Positions 8,110-17,567 of a DNA stretch of 64,000 bases are shown piece by piece; position 1 is the stretch's first letter; each line of letters starts with the position of its first letter. Both the position numbers and the translations under genes were made by a program. The notes under the pieces were generated by a model. That model was not told where the DNA came from. It saw only the letters and a program-made list of their open reading frames with translations, and did not search any database. This DNA comes from Rhodopirellula europaea 6C (GTDB lineage Bacteria; Planctomycetota; Planctomycetia; Pirellulales; Pirellulaceae), in NCBI RefSeq assembly GCF_000338295.1, contig NZ_ANMO01000120.1:62001-126000 (forward strand), read 5' to 3'.

Positions 8110-9572
8110 GCCTGAGTCTTCTCCGGACAATGTTGCTGGCTTGCCTCGATGCGGCGGCATTCGGCGATCAGGAACGTGACATCGTCCTCGATCGGCGCAG
8201 TCGCTCGATGTGAGGCAATTTCTGTTTCCAAATGGGCGACAAATTCTTCGATGTCACGCGAGTAGCTGTTGCTAAACATTTCCGACAATCTTGATCGGCC
8301 GAACTGCTGTTCATTGGGATCATGTGTTTCCGCGACGCCGTCGGTGGCCAACAGCAACCGGTCGCCGGGCACCAAGTTGTGATGGCTCGTTGTCCAGCAA
8401 GCCGAAGGGTCGATGCCCAGCGGAATGCCAGTCGCGTCCAGTGTGACCAGACGCTGCTGCGTCATCAGCAAAATCGGTTCATGCCCCGCACTGGCGCAAG
8501 ACAGTTCAGCCTTGTCAGGATTCCAACGCAGGATTGCCGCCGTGGCAAACTCACTGTCGGACAGGTATCGCGGAAGTATCCGATTGACGCGATTCATGAT
8601 TTCGCCCGGCTCGGTCGTTCCACTGGCGGCCGAGTCGATCACCATCTTCAGAACCGCCGCGCTGATCGCAGCCGGAATGCCATGCCCGACCAAATCCGCG
8701 ATGTAGATCAACCACGACTTGTCGCGCATTTCCATGACACCGTAGATATCGCCGGCGACATCTTCGGCTGGCTGGAAGTGGGTTGCGAACGCTAGGCCGG
8801 GAACACAAATACGTTGCGGCAGCAGGTGATTCTGAATGTCACGAGCGCGTCGCATCGCGCCGCTTCGGTCGGCTTCCGCATGGCGCAGCGATTCCGCCAT
8901 CTGGGCAATCTGAAAACTTAGGTCGTTCAGTTCGCGACTGCGAAACGAAAGTGGTTCCATCTGGAATTGGTTTGACTGGAGTTGTTCAACCGTTGCGGTC
9001 AGTCGCTTTGTGGGGTTGGCGATCAAGCGGACCAAGACGACATCAACGATGATGGCCGCAAGTGATGCCAGCCCCAGGATTCCGCTGAGGTGCATGAATG
9101 TTTCCCCTCTCGCACTGCGTCGAATCTCGGCGGCCCGCTCGGTCACGGCGACTTGCAGGTCACCGGCTGAAAATCGACCGACGATCGCGTCTTGCACCCG
9201 ACCGATCTCCGGTTCAGTATTCTGTTCGCTGTCAGGTCCGGTGTGCGTGTGCAATCGCTTGCCGTTCCACCGCACGTCGATCCAGTGACCTGGCGTATCC
9301 GGTCCAGCGGTTTCTGCACAACTGCTCTCCAAAAACGTTGTGATGGCCGTGGCGTCATCGGGTTCACTTAAACGCAACAACGCGTTGCCAATCACGCTCG
9401 CTTCGTCGCTAAGCGTGATCCGCCGAGCGTCCGTCGCACGCCGCATCTCCCGCCGATAGTCGGTCACCAGTAGGAGTGCGACGAGAACGGCTAGCGGCAC
9501 GTTGACAGCAAACAGTAACAGCGTCACCGTCGGATAGGATCGGCGGCGAACCTTGATTGAGTTGTCAACCAT
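8106..9572 (-). CDS. Membrane-anchored PP2C/RsbU-type serine phosphatase with HAMP domain
   Basis: About 488 residues. A membrane helix lies at about 13-35, then an extracytoplasmic sensor region, a second helix near 170-190, a HAMP-like stretch, and a C-terminal SpoIIE/PP2C phosphatase domain (about 265-480). Metal-binding landmarks are AGD in EDVAGDIYG, GHG in LVGHGIPA, LLLATDG, and the terminal EDDVTFL. Such enzymes dephosphorylate anti-anti-sigma factors in partner-switching pathways. No STAS-only or anti-sigma gene is adjacent. The start at 9572 was chosen because the ATG overlaps the upstream CsrA-receiver stop as TGATG; its own stop overlaps the BON start as ATGA. Confidence 0.9.
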   Translation of the reverse strand: MVDNSIKVRRRSYPTVTLLLFAVNVPLAVLVALLLVTDYRREMRRATDARRITLSDEASVIGNALLRLSEPDDATAITTFLESSCAETAGPDTPGHWIDVRWNGKRLHTHTGPDSEQNTEPEIGRVQDAIVGRFSAGDLQVAVTERAAEIRRSARGETFMHLSGILGLASLAAIIVDVVLVRLIANPTKRLTATVEQLQSNQFQMEPLSFRSRELNDLSFQIAQMAESLRHAEADRSGAMRRARDIQNHLLPQRICVPGLAFATHFQPAEDVAGDIYGVMEMRDKSWLIYIADLVGHGIPAAISAAVLKMVIDSAASGTTEPGEIMNRVNRILPRYLSDSEFATAAILRWNPDKAELSCASAGHEPILLMTQQRLVTLDATGIPLGIDPSACWTTSHHNLVPGDRLLLATDGVAETHDPNEQQFGRSRLSEMFSNSYSRDIEEFVAHLETEIASHRATAPIEDDVTFLIAECRRIEASQQHCPEKTQA

Positions 9573-10183
9573 CAAACGCTTCCAGCAAGACGTCGTTGCA
9601 CGATGTAAACGATCTCGTCGCAACGCAACTCTCGCTTGCCGCTTGGGCCAAGTTCAGATGGTTCGTTTGGCGAAGGGAAATTTAGCAACACCACAGGGAC
9701 CTGCTCCATCAAAGGATCGTGGTGCATGACCTCGATGACTCCGTCTCCGCTGCCCCATATCAGGTGTTGGTCGATGACCAACATGTCGAACACATCCGAT
9801 CGAAGCGCCGACAGGCAGGACAATCCATCGGTGGCCTCGCTTGCACGGTAACCCGCCGAGCGAAAGGCGTCTGCGTAACGACGGCGCTCATCGGCATTGG
9901 TGATGGCCACCAAGATGTTCGCAGGTTCGGGTGTGCAGGCACGAGTTGAAACGGCCTGCGCTGCACGCGACTTGGGCTTTGGACGCCATAAGGTGGCGAT
10001 GTCTTCTTCGACGACCGTATCTTCATCGTCGGGCGACGAAAGCTCGCCTCGCGAAACCGCAATCTCGCGAGGGGCGTCGATCGCTAAACTCACGCGATTG
10101 CGAGTCGCTTTAGCGATGGTGATTGTTGTATCGGAACCGGGCAAACAGATCGACTGACCGACTTTTCTTGAAAGAACCAACAT
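9572..10183 (-). CDS. CsrA-receiver domain fusion regulator
   Basis: A 203-residue protein in two parts. Residues 1-50 are a CsrA domain (MLVLSRKVGQSICL, then VSLAIDAPREIAVSRGE), with the RNA-contact positions near Arg6 and Arg45 retained. CsrA binds GGA motifs in mRNA leaders and controls translation. After an acidic linker (about 51-85), residues 88-200 resemble a response-regulator receiver, with Asp138 in LVID as the likely phosphoacceptor; the usual acidic pair at the end of strand 1 is replaced by TNADE, so phosphorylation is uncertain. An AAGGAT Shine-Dalgarno lies about 9 nt from the ATG. It is the first gene of the phosphatase-BON-HtrA-ATPase-CDF run. Confidence 0.85.
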   Translation of the reverse strand: MLVLSRKVGQSICLPGSDTTITIAKATRNRVSLAIDAPREIAVSRGELSSPDDEDTVVEEDIATLWRPKPKSRAAQAVSTRACTPEPANILVAITNADERRRYADAFRSAGYRASEATDGLSCLSALRSDVFDMLVIDQHLIWGSGDGVIEVMHHDPLMEQVPVVLLNFPSPNEPSELGPSGKRELRCDEIVYIVQRRLAGSV

Positions 10184-10288
10184 GATTTGAATATCCTTGA
10201 AGGGATGGCGGAACTATTCCGCCGTGAATGTTGTGGTGCCGGAATCAATTCCGGGCGACGTGACGCGTTTCTCAATCGAGCGGGTGGC

Positions 10289-10738
10289 TCAGATCAGAAA
10301 ACGACACAGTCGCGAACACAGCTTCGGGGATGTTTCAAACCGGACCGCAACGATTTTCTCCGGCTGACTGGACAAGTCAGTTGTCACGCGTTGCCTGTGC
10401 GGCAAATGAAAACACTTCGTTGATGGCTCGATCGGTCTTGGCGATGCGACCGACTCGGCATACGCGGGCGAACTGTTGTGACAGCAGGAACATGGGACGC
10501 GGGGTGTCGAAGTCTCAACGTCCACCGTCGTCGGCGTCGGGCAGTGGCAACCGCAGCACGTCGCGGTCAAAGTGGATTGGCAACATTCTGCCGCGGCAAC
10601 TCGTGTGTCATCACACCGGCCATGACACACGGGACTGATCAGGGCCGTGGTGAAAACCATCACGGCGGTTAGACACACCATGATTTCACGGAGAATCCGC
10701 ACGCTTCGCGACCGCCGAACATTGCCTTTTCCGCTCAT
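10289..10738 (-). CDS. Cys-rich exported protein with RFLI tail
   Basis: About 149 residues and not a recognised family. A hydrophobic segment (MVCLTAVMVFTTALISPV) acts as signal peptide or anchor. It is followed by Cys clusters (AECCQSTLTATCCGCHC, then CSCCHN), and the protein ends CRFLI. The tail and Cys clusters resemble the proteins at 26885-27376 and, more loosely, those at 23295, 34321, 40726 and 58914. All lie beside metal-export genes, so periplasmic metal binding or sensing is my inference. A longer ORF begins at a TTG (10783); I chose the ATG at 10738. It ends 105 bp before the CsrA-receiver gene on the same strand. Confidence 0.6.
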   Translation of the reverse strand: MSGKGNVRRSRSVRILREIMVCLTAVMVFTTALISPVCHGRCDDTRVAAAECCQSTLTATCCGCHCPTPTTVDVETSTPRVPCSCCHNSSPAYAESVASPRPIEPSTKCFHLPHRQRVTTDLSSQPEKIVAVRFETSPKLCSRLCRFLI

Positions 10739-10941
10739 CGGAACACCACTCTCGGGCACGAAGGCGCGAAAGAATGACACCAAAATGAGATCACTCGGAG
10801 ATCAAATTGACTACACTTCGGCAGGTTGATTCTGCCGAAAAACGCATCAAGCCCGTGTTTTACGGAGGTTTCACGCTTTGGCACACCGCCTGCGTTATCA
10901 ATCAAGCGTTCCCTCCCCTCTCCTCCTAAAGGATTTGAACC

Positions 10942-11289
10942 ATGAAACGCTTTTTGATGATCGCCTTCGCTGGCACCGCCCTGACATTCCTGATTCCATC
11001 TGCCGAAACGAGCGCTGCCGACGTGCGTCACGGCGGTGGTCACGTTTACAACGGCGGCCACGGCTATGTCGGAAACTATTCCAGCTACGGCCACGGCTAC
11101 ACCAGTGGCCAAGGGTACTACGGTGGACACGGCATCACGCGCCGCCACAACGCGACTCCCTATTACGGTTCGGCATACGGCAGCCACTACGCACCGAGTT
11201 ATCGTTCGTACCGACCAGCCTACCGTGGTCACGGCGGTGTCCATCTTGATGTCGGACGCCTGCACCTCGGCGTCGGTGGACATCACTAA
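10942..11289 (+). CDS. Small Gly/His/Tyr-rich exported protein
   Basis: 115 residues. A clear signal peptide (MKRFLMIAFAGTALTFLIP, cleavage near SAETSAA) precedes a low-complexity mature part with repeated GGHG, GHGY and YGS units and a C-terminus in VGGHH. An AAAGGA Shine-Dalgarno lies 8 nt upstream. It belongs to the same compositional class as 43639-44001 and the N-terminal part of 30607-31737. A His-dense exported peptide next to metal efflux genes suggests metal sequestration, but low-complexity composition gives no proof of function. Confidence 0.75.
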   Translation: MKRFLMIAFAGTALTFLIPSAETSAADVRHGGGHVYNGGHGYVGNYSSYGHGYTSGQGYYGGHGITRRHNATPYYGSAYGSHYAPSYRSYRPAYRGHGGVHLDVGRLHLGVGGHH

Positions 11290-11338
11290 ACTGAAGATTG
11301 TCGATTGAAGATTGCAGATTGAGAATGTGAAAATGGGA
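11290..11338 (+). repeat. Heptameric degenerate repeat
   Basis: Seven consecutive 7-mers (actgaag, attgtcg, attgaag, attgcag, attgaga, atgtgaa, aatggga) start directly after the stop codon at 11289. Confidence 0.7.
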
Positions 11339-11368
11339 AGCGGGCGTCGTTCGTCTGCTTCCCAATTT
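11331..11368. terminator. Bidirectional hairpin terminator candidate
   Basis: GGGAAGC (11335-11341) pairs with GCTTCCC (11357-11363) across a 15-nt loop, flanked by AAAT and AATTT. It lies between convergent genes. Confidence 0.6.
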
Positions 11369-11387
11369 CTTTGGGATTGCATTTGAA

Positions 11388-12149
11388 TCACGTTATTGCC
11401 TCCTGGGGTCCGACCTTGCCCGAATCGCGCCGTCGATACCGGCGTTTCATGTAGCGGGCGATGCCGTACAGCACTACGCCTGCAGCCAAGATGAAATACC
11501 AGGAGGTTTCAACGGCGACTTTGCCCTGCTGGATACGGTGCATGAGCAGTTCAACGCCCGGAAAGGCGACGGCAATGACGGCAACGGCGGCTGATTCGGC
11601 GCGGATCACCTTGGACCAATTCATGGGCAGTTCCGCGCTCCGCCACCGCTTGAGTCGCGGAATGAATGCCGGTGTTCGGTTCGACCATCGAATGAACTCG
11701 CGTCCAAACTTCTGCCGAAGAAAAGCTTCTTCCGTGAACATGATCCGCTCGTAATACAACGCGAACGACATCACGTAGATTGCGACGAGCCAAGGTGCAA
11801 GAGAATGCAGGACAATCCCCAAGGCAATCAGGAAGTTGCCTAGATACAGCGGGTGTCGCAGCACCGAGTAGAATCCAGACGTATTGAGCGATTCAGCGAT
11901 CTGCTGCTTCGTGTTCCGGCCCGACGTGCCGTCGGCGGCATGTCCGACCGTATGACAGCGCACGAACAAACCAAGCAACGAAACTCCCACACTGAAAATG
12001 CCCCAAGCCAGATGCAGATTCGGATGGGCCTCGATCACTGGGTAGCGTACGGCAGCAACAAAAATTAGCGGTAGGAACACGAATGGAAGGTAGCTACGCC
12101 AGCGGAACAGCCAAATTCCTGATCGTTCAAATTCTTCAATGAGGGGCAT
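11388..12149 (-). CDS. CzcN-like membrane methyltransferase (isoprenylcysteine methyltransferase family)
   Basis: 253 residues with about five membrane helices. The C-terminal half carries the family signature SVLRHPLYLGNFL (near 115-127), and later EEAFLRQKFGREFIRW, which shape the SAM pocket in isoprenylcysteine carboxyl and phospholipid methyltransferases. Proteins of this family (CzcN, NccN) are encoded in cobalt-zinc-cadmium and nickel resistance operons of Cupriavidus, where their substrate is not settled. Here the gene begins 10 bp after the stop of the CzcA-like pump gene and ends the operon, which supports the CzcN-like reading. Confidence 0.8.
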   Translation of the reverse strand: MPLIEEFERSGIWLFRWRSYLPFVFLPLIFVAAVRYPVIEAHPNLHLAWGIFSVGVSLLGLFVRCHTVGHAADGTSGRNTKQQIAESLNTSGFYSVLRHPLYLGNFLIALGIVLHSLAPWLVAIYVMSFALYYERIMFTEEAFLRQKFGREFIRWSNRTPAFIPRLKRWRSAELPMNWSKVIRAESAAVAVIAVAFPGVELLMHRIQQGKVAVETSWYFILAAGVVLYGIARYMKRRYRRRDSGKVGPQEAIT

Positions 12150-12159
12150 GGATTGCGCT

Positions 12160-15100
12160 CTAGGAGGCTGTCTCTTTGGATTGGTCTGTGTTCGTCACTT
12201 CCTTGTCCACTTCGTTGCCATCGTCCTTCGGCTCAAACCAATGGTAGATCGATGGCAGCACGATCAACGTTAGTAGGCTGGACGTGATCACCCCGCCAAT
12301 CACGACCGTCGCGAGCGGTCGTTGCACTTCAGCACCGCTGCTGGTGGAAAATGCCATCGGCAAGAAACCAAGAGCGTCAGTGGTCGCGGTCATCAGGACG
12401 GGCCGCAGTCGATCGACGGCACCGGTGAATACAGAATCGTCGATTCCTTGGCCGCGCTCTCGAAGTGCGCGGATGTGTTCGATCAGAACGACACCGTTCA
12501 TCACCGCGATGCCGAACAAGGCAATAAAACCGACACCGGCAGATATGGAGAACGGCATGTCGCGAACCCACAACGCGAGAATGCCGCCGACGGTGGCAAT
12601 GGGAACGTTCAAGAAAATCAGCAATGCCAATTTGACAGAATTGAACGTCAGGTAGAGCAGTGAGCAAATCAGAAACAGTGCCAGAGGAACGGCGATAGAC
12701 AATCGTCCGACTGCGTCCTGCAAGTTCTTGAATTGTCCGCCCCAAGTGACTCGGTAACCCGGTGGCAGTTCCACTTGTGATTCAACCGCCGCCTGGGCTT
12801 CGCCCACAAAACTGGCTAGGTCGCGACCACGCACATTGACTTGAACGAGGAACCGTCGTCGGATTTCATCGCGACTGATTTGGGCGACCCCGGGACCGAC
12901 CGTGATTTCGGCAAGTTGCTCCAACGGGATTTGCCGGCCGCTCGTGTCGGCGATGCGTATCTTCTTGAGCGACTCTAAATCCTCGCGATACCTGGGTGCC
13001 AGTCGGACCATCAGCGGGAACCGCTTTTGACCTTCAAACACTTCACCGGCACCTTTGCCACCAATCGTCGCGACCGCGTCGAGCACGTCGCCGGCATTGA
13101 TGCCGTAGCGAGCGATTTGGTCACGCAGAATCTTCACTTGAATGTACGGCAAGCCTCCTGTTTGCTCGGGCTGCACATCGGCCGCACCGGGTACCTGGGA
13201 AACAACCCCCGCGATCTCGTTGCCGATTTTCTTGAGCGTTTCAAGGTCGTCGCCATACAGACTGATGCCGATGTCACTGCGGACGCCCGAGAGTAATTCC
13301 TGAACACGCAGTTCAATGGGCTGAGTAAAACTGAAGTTGTTTCCGGGGATGCGTTTGTTGAGCGCTTCGCTCATCGCAGAAATCAATTCCTGCTTGTCTT
13401 CGTACCGCCACTCCTCCCGCGGTTTCATGATCACAAAAATGTCGCTCGCTTCAACGCCCATCGGATCGGTCGCAATCTCGGGACGCCCGGTTTTTGACAC
13501 GACCGATTTAACCTCCTCGCCGAATTCATCCAGCAACGTTTGTTCGATGTCCGTGGTCATCTCGATCGAACGTTCCAGTGAGACGCTAGGAAGCCTGACG
13601 GCCTGAATCGCCATGTCACCTTCGTCTAGCTTCGGAACGAACTCAGCGCCAAAGCGGCTCGCGATAAAGATGCCGATTGCCAGCGACGCGGTTGCGATAC
13701 AGACAATGGCCACCGGATGCTTCATGCTGCGACGTAGCAGTGGTTCGTATCCACGTTTGGCCCAACGAATCAAGAACGGGTCTTTTTGCGTGAACTTGCG
13801 AGCCAAGAACAGCGAGGCCAACACCGGCATCACGGTCAGTGAGACGATCAACGCACCGACCAACGCCGACATGAAGCTGAATGCCATCGGGCCGAACATC
13901 TTCCCCTCGATGCCCTGCAGCGACAGGATCGGAATGAACACGATAATCACGATCGCACCGGCGAACAGGATCGGTCGGGCAACCTCATGGCTGGCCTCGC
14001 GGAAGACTTTCAACGGTGCCTTTTGCAGATCGGGATTGCGTTGCTTTGCTAATCCGACCTGTCGAATCACGTTCTCGACCATCACCACGGACCCATCGAC
14101 AATGATGCCAAAGTCCAAAGCGCCCAAGCTGAGCAGGTTGGCCGATACACCGAAGTATTTCATCGCCATGAAGGTGAACAACGCTGATAACGGAATTGCC
14201 GAGGCCACGATCAAACCGGCCCGCCAGTCGCCGACGAGCAAGAACAACATGATGATGACCAGGATCGCTCCGCCGCTGACGTTTTCGATCACCGTATCGA
14301 CCGCACGTTGGACCAACTCCGTGCGGTCGTAGAATGGGTCGATGTAGACGCCTTCGGGAAGAGACTTCTGAATCTCGGCGACTTCCGCCTTGACGTCCTC
14401 GACGACGACCCGCGAGTTCTCGCCGATTAACATCATGACAATTCCGACAACGGCTTCGCCACGTCCATCCCGCGTGACGTAACCTTGTCGCAGCAGCGGT
14501 GCGAACTTCACTTCTCCAATGTCGCGAATGAGGATTGGTGTGCCATCCTCACGGCTATCCAAAACGATGTTGGCGATATCATCGAGTGATTCGACCAAGC
14601 CCTCGGCGCGGATCAATCGTTGTTCTTCGTAGTGCTGGATGTACCCTCCACCGGCGTTGGCATTGTTGCGGTCCAGGGCATCGAAGACCTGCTGCAATGC
14701 GATGCCGTAGTTGAGCATTGCGTTGGGGTCGATTTGGACCTCGTAGGTCTTCAGTTCACCACCGAACGTGTTGACTTCGATGACGCCCGGAACACCCCGT
14801 AATTGAAACGCAACGTTCCAGTCGAGTATCGTTCGCAAATCCTGTAGGCTGTAGTCGTAACCCTCTTCGGCACGGACCTCGAATTGGTAAATTTCACCCA
14901 TGCCCGTGGCGATCGGTCCCATGGTCGGCACGCCGATGTCGGAAGGGATTTCAGCACGCGCCTGGGTCAACCTTTCACCGACGAGTTGTCTGGCCCAATA
15001 GATATCGGTGCCTTCCTCGAAGACCACCGTAACGTTGGAAAGTCCGAATCGCGTAACGCTGCGAATCTCGGTGACCTTGGGAATACCACTCATCGCGGTT

Positions 15101-15309
15101 TCGACCGGGAAGGTCACAAACTGTTCCATCTCAACCGGCCCGAGCGCCGGCGAAGTGGTCAGCACTTGGACTTGCACATTCGTCAAGTCAGGCACCGCGT
15201 CAACTGGCAGCCGAAGCATCGAATAGATGCCTGCAACGACCAGCAGTACGACGCCCAGCAGGACGACGATGCGATTATTCAGAGAGATGTCAATGATGCG
15301 ATTTATCAT
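12160..15309 (-). CDS. czcA: CzcA-like heavy-metal RND efflux pump
   Basis: 1049 residues, the normal length for the HME-RND family. An N-terminal helix (MINRIIDISLNNRIVV) is followed by a periplasmic loop, TM2-6, a second large loop and TM7-12. The TM4 signature D399FGIIVDGSVVMVEN has both Asp (399, 405) and Glu412, the proton-relay pattern of divalent-cation pumps such as CzcA and CnrA, not of the Cu/Ag pumps (AIGAMVDAAIVMIEN). It would export Zn, Co, Cd or Ni with its CzcB-like adaptor, encoded 6 bp upstream. No outer-membrane channel gene is adjacent; the nearest is at 23943. The C-terminal tail is acidic. Confidence 0.93.
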   Translation of the reverse strand: MINRIIDISLNNRIVVLLGVVLLVVAGIYSMLRLPVDAVPDLTNVQVQVLTTSPALGPVEMEQFVTFPVETAMSGIPKVTEIRSVTRFGLSNVTVVFEEGTDIYWARQLVGERLTQARAEIPSDIGVPTMGPIATGMGEIYQFEVRAEEGYDYSLQDLRTILDWNVAFQLRGVPGVIEVNTFGGELKTYEVQIDPNAMLNYGIALQQVFDALDRNNANAGGGYIQHYEEQRLIRAEGLVESLDDIANIVLDSREDGTPILIRDIGEVKFAPLLRQGYVTRDGRGEAVVGIVMMLIGENSRVVVEDVKAEVAEIQKSLPEGVYIDPFYDRTELVQRAVDTVIENVSGGAILVIIMLFLLVGDWRAGLIVASAIPLSALFTFMAMKYFGVSANLLSLGALDFGIIVDGSVVMVENVIRQVGLAKQRNPDLQKAPLKVFREASHEVARPILFAGAIVIIVFIPILSLQGIEGKMFGPMAFSFMSALVGALIVSLTVMPVLASLFLARKFTQKDPFLIRWAKRGYEPLLRRSMKHPVAIVCIATASLAIGIFIASRFGAEFVPKLDEGDMAIQAVRLPSVSLERSIEMTTDIEQTLLDEFGEEVKSVVSKTGRPEIATDPMGVEASDIFVIMKPREEWRYEDKQELISAMSEALNKRIPGNNFSFTQPIELRVQELLSGVRSDIGISLYGDDLETLKKIGNEIAGVVSQVPGAADVQPEQTGGLPYIQVKILRDQIARYGINAGDVLDAVATIGGKGAGEVFEGQKRFPLMVRLAPRYREDLESLKKIRIADTSGRQIPLEQLAEITVGPGVAQISRDEIRRRFLVQVNVRGRDLASFVGEAQAAVESQVELPPGYRVTWGGQFKNLQDAVGRLSIAVPLALFLICSLLYLTFNSVKLALLIFLNVPIATVGGILALWVRDMPFSISAGVGFIALFGIAVMNGVVLIEHIRALRERGQGIDDSVFTGAVDRLRPVLMTATTDALGFLPMAFSTSSGAEVQRPLATVVIGGVITSSLLTLIVLPSIYHWFEPKDDGNEVDKEVTNTDQSKETAS

Positions 15310-15315
15310 GATGAA

Positions 15316-16845
15316 TTAGTGACCGTGGCCGATCTCTCCTTTCATCAATTCCGACTTCAATGCGAATCCGCCTGAGGTGACAACTTTGTCGCCAACCTTC
15401 AATCCTTGGCGAATCTCGATGATGCCGTCGGACAATGTACCCGTGACAACCGGGACTTTACGAAACTCAGTTTCACTCTGCTGAACAAAAACAACTTTCG
15501 TGTCCTCAACTTCCTGGATGGCCGACTCGGGTATCGCCAGGATGTTCTGCGAATCCTGAGACGGGATTTCAATCTCGACAAACATTCCCGGCTTCAGGTG
15601 CCGATCTTCGTTGTCGGCAACCGCCTGCAGACGCAGCGTCCGCGTATCGGGATCAAGGACGTCGCCTCGGTAAAAAATCTTCGCGGTGTGCGTGTGCAGT
15701 GAACCATCACTGGCCGTCGGTGCACGAAACGTCAACGTGTCACTAAGCTGCGCGATCGCGGGCAAGTCTTTTTGATAGATGTCAGCTTGCACCCACACGG
15801 TCGACAAGTCGGCCAGCCGGAACATCTCGGTGTCAATTCCAACGCGTTCGGCCAGCACCACATTCTTGGCAATGATGGTTCCCGCGAAGGGGGCGACGAC
15901 TTCGTAGTGCGAGATGTGCCCTCCCTTTTTGTTCGGCTGAATATCCTCAAGCTCAGCATCGTCATAACCGAGGATATTCAGTTTTGCCTTTGCGACTTCA
16001 ACCGTTTGTTGAGCTTGTTGGACAGCCTGCTCTGCCTCCAGCGCATCTTGCGGAACAGCAAATCGCAGTTGTTCGAGAACCGCATTGAAACTTGCTCTCG
16101 CGGTGTTCAGATTCGCCCTTGCTTCGATCAGTTGTTTACCAGCGATTGCACCGGTGTTGGCAATGGGTTCGATCCGATCGAAATCCGTTTGTGCCTGCAC
16201 AAGGGCAGTGTAGGCACCGAGTAATTGCTCTCGGTATTTCCCAATCGGCTTGTCACCAAGTGTCTTTTCGATTTCCTCCGCCGATGCGTTGCGGTCGAGC
16301 GCCTCAATCAACTGCAGGGCATTCGTTTTCACCCGTTGGGAAAAATCATTGGCTTGTTTGGCAAACTTTTGCTGCAACCGAGCTTGGTACAGTTCGAGTT
16401 TTGCCGTGCCCACTTCGCGGCTGTCGATGATTGCCAGTGTTTGGCCTTCGTCGACGCGATCACCTAGATTGACCGACACCTCGTGTGCCCGTCCTTCGGT
16501 GATGGAATAGATGTTGGCACTGCGGTCTTCGTTGAGCGTTAACTTGCCCGTTGCCCACGTCTGGATATTGACGGTTTGTCGAGTGACAGGCTCAACCTTT
16601 AGTTTGGAGGCCTCCCACATTTCCTTTGGCAGCGTGACAACGGCTTCTTGGCCTTCCTCTTCGTGGCCTTCTTCCTCCTCTCCCTCATGGCCGTGGCCAT
16701 CGCCTTCACCGGCGGAGTCCTGCCCCTGAGCCACCGAAGCACTGGACCAATAGGGGACGCTAAAATAGACGGCACCACCGGCTAACGCCGCAGATGCGAG
16801 ACAGGCTCCGATGAGGGTCCAATTTGGAGACGCTTTCTTGTTCAT
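15316..16845 (-). CDS. czcB: CzcB-like RND periplasmic adaptor
   Basis: 509 residues from the ATG at 16845 (MNKKASPNW); a longer frame opens at 16923, but the region before the Met does not look like a signal. A membrane-anchoring N-terminus is followed by a Gly/Glu/His-rich segment (about 40-65), a lipoyl-barrel half, a long helical hairpin (about 150-300), the second barrel half, and beta-barrel and proximal domains. Adaptors of this family join the inner-membrane RND pump to the outer-membrane channel and may hand metal to the pump. The His/Glu-rich insert fits metal binding. It stops 6 bp before czcA. Confidence 0.9.
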   Translation of the reverse strand: MNKKASPNWTLIGACLASAALAGGAVYFSVPYWSSASVAQGQDSAGEGDGHGHEGEEEEGHEEEGQEAVVTLPKEMWEASKLKVEPVTRQTVNIQTWATGKLTLNEDRSANIYSITEGRAHEVSVNLGDRVDEGQTLAIIDSREVGTAKLELYQARLQQKFAKQANDFSQRVKTNALQLIEALDRNASAEEIEKTLGDKPIGKYREQLLGAYTALVQAQTDFDRIEPIANTGAIAGKQLIEARANLNTARASFNAVLEQLRFAVPQDALEAEQAVQQAQQTVEVAKAKLNILGYDDAELEDIQPNKKGGHISHYEVVAPFAGTIIAKNVVLAERVGIDTEMFRLADLSTVWVQADIYQKDLPAIAQLSDTLTFRAPTASDGSLHTHTAKIFYRGDVLDPDTRTLRLQAVADNEDRHLKPGMFVEIEIPSQDSQNILAIPESAIQEVEDTKVVFVQQSETEFRKVPVVTGTLSDGIIEIRQGLKVGDKVVTSGGFALKSELMKGEIGHGH

Positions 16846-17016
16846 GATGGCAAACGATTCGGGCAACGGATGATTTCGTGTCGATCGAAGTCCTTTTCGT
16901 CGAAAATAGTAGAAGCAATTCAAAAAGCGGTTCCCGGCCTCACGAGGCTAGTCGTAAACAAGGCCGGGAACCTTGCCGATCACGGTGACACACCGCGAGC
17001 GACTGGGGCACTCTCA

Positions 17017-17559
17017 TTAGTGGTTGTGTCCTTCATGGCTACCATGGTCATGTCCTTCGTGGTCATGGTCGTGCGAAATCTTCCCGGTGAACGACTTGCC
17101 ATCAATCTGCAAGATGACGGCTCCCTCGGCTCCGGATTCCATCCACTGGTCCATCTCGATGCTGGTGGACGTGAAACGCGAGGACTTGCCTGATTCGTCT
17201 TCGGCCTGTGGGTTGGCAGGAAGCTCGAACGACTTCACTTCGCCATCATGCTTCAGACTGACGGTAAGTTTTTCGGCTTCGATCGCGACCGGTTTGGTTG
17301 CAGACCCATCCAGCACATAGAGTGCTACTGCACCGCTGCCGTGCATCATTTCGATGTGAAACGCTTCTTTACCGAGTTCGACCAGCTCGCCGCCGTGTGG
17401 TCCATGTTCGGGATGTCCACCCATGTCCATCATCGGCGGCAACTCATCCATCACGATCGGTTCGGATGATTCCGGTGCTTCAGAGACTTGAACGTCTTTT
17501 TCCGAGCAGCCGACGAAGGTAGTGCAAGCAAGGGCCAGCGTGAGTAGATGAGTTTTCAT
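17017..17559 (-). CDS. His-rich lipoprotein
   Basis: 180 residues. A short signal ends in FVGC at about Cys18, a probable lipidation site. The mature part contains a PEHGPHGGELVELG stretch, a beta-rich middle (EKLTVSLKHDGEVKSFELP) and a C-terminus dense in His and Asp (SHDHDHEGHDHGSHEGHNH). The PHGG-x-LVELG-x-E pattern resembles proteins encoded next to CzcB-type adaptors in other bacteria. A periplasmic metal-binding accessory for the RND pump is likely from context, but not shown. It is 171 bp upstream of czcB and downstream of the gene at 17652, with a heptamer-repeat hairpin in between. Confidence 0.75.
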   Translation of the reverse strand: MKTHLLTLALACTTFVGCSEKDVQVSEAPESSEPIVMDELPPMMDMGGHPEHGPHGGELVELGKEAFHIEMMHGSGAVALYVLDGSATKPVAIEAEKLTVSLKHDGEVKSFELPANPQAEDESGKSSRFTSTSIEMDQWMESGAEGAVILQIDGKSFTGKISHDHDHEGHDHGSHEGHNH

Positions 17560-17567
17560 TTTTTCTT

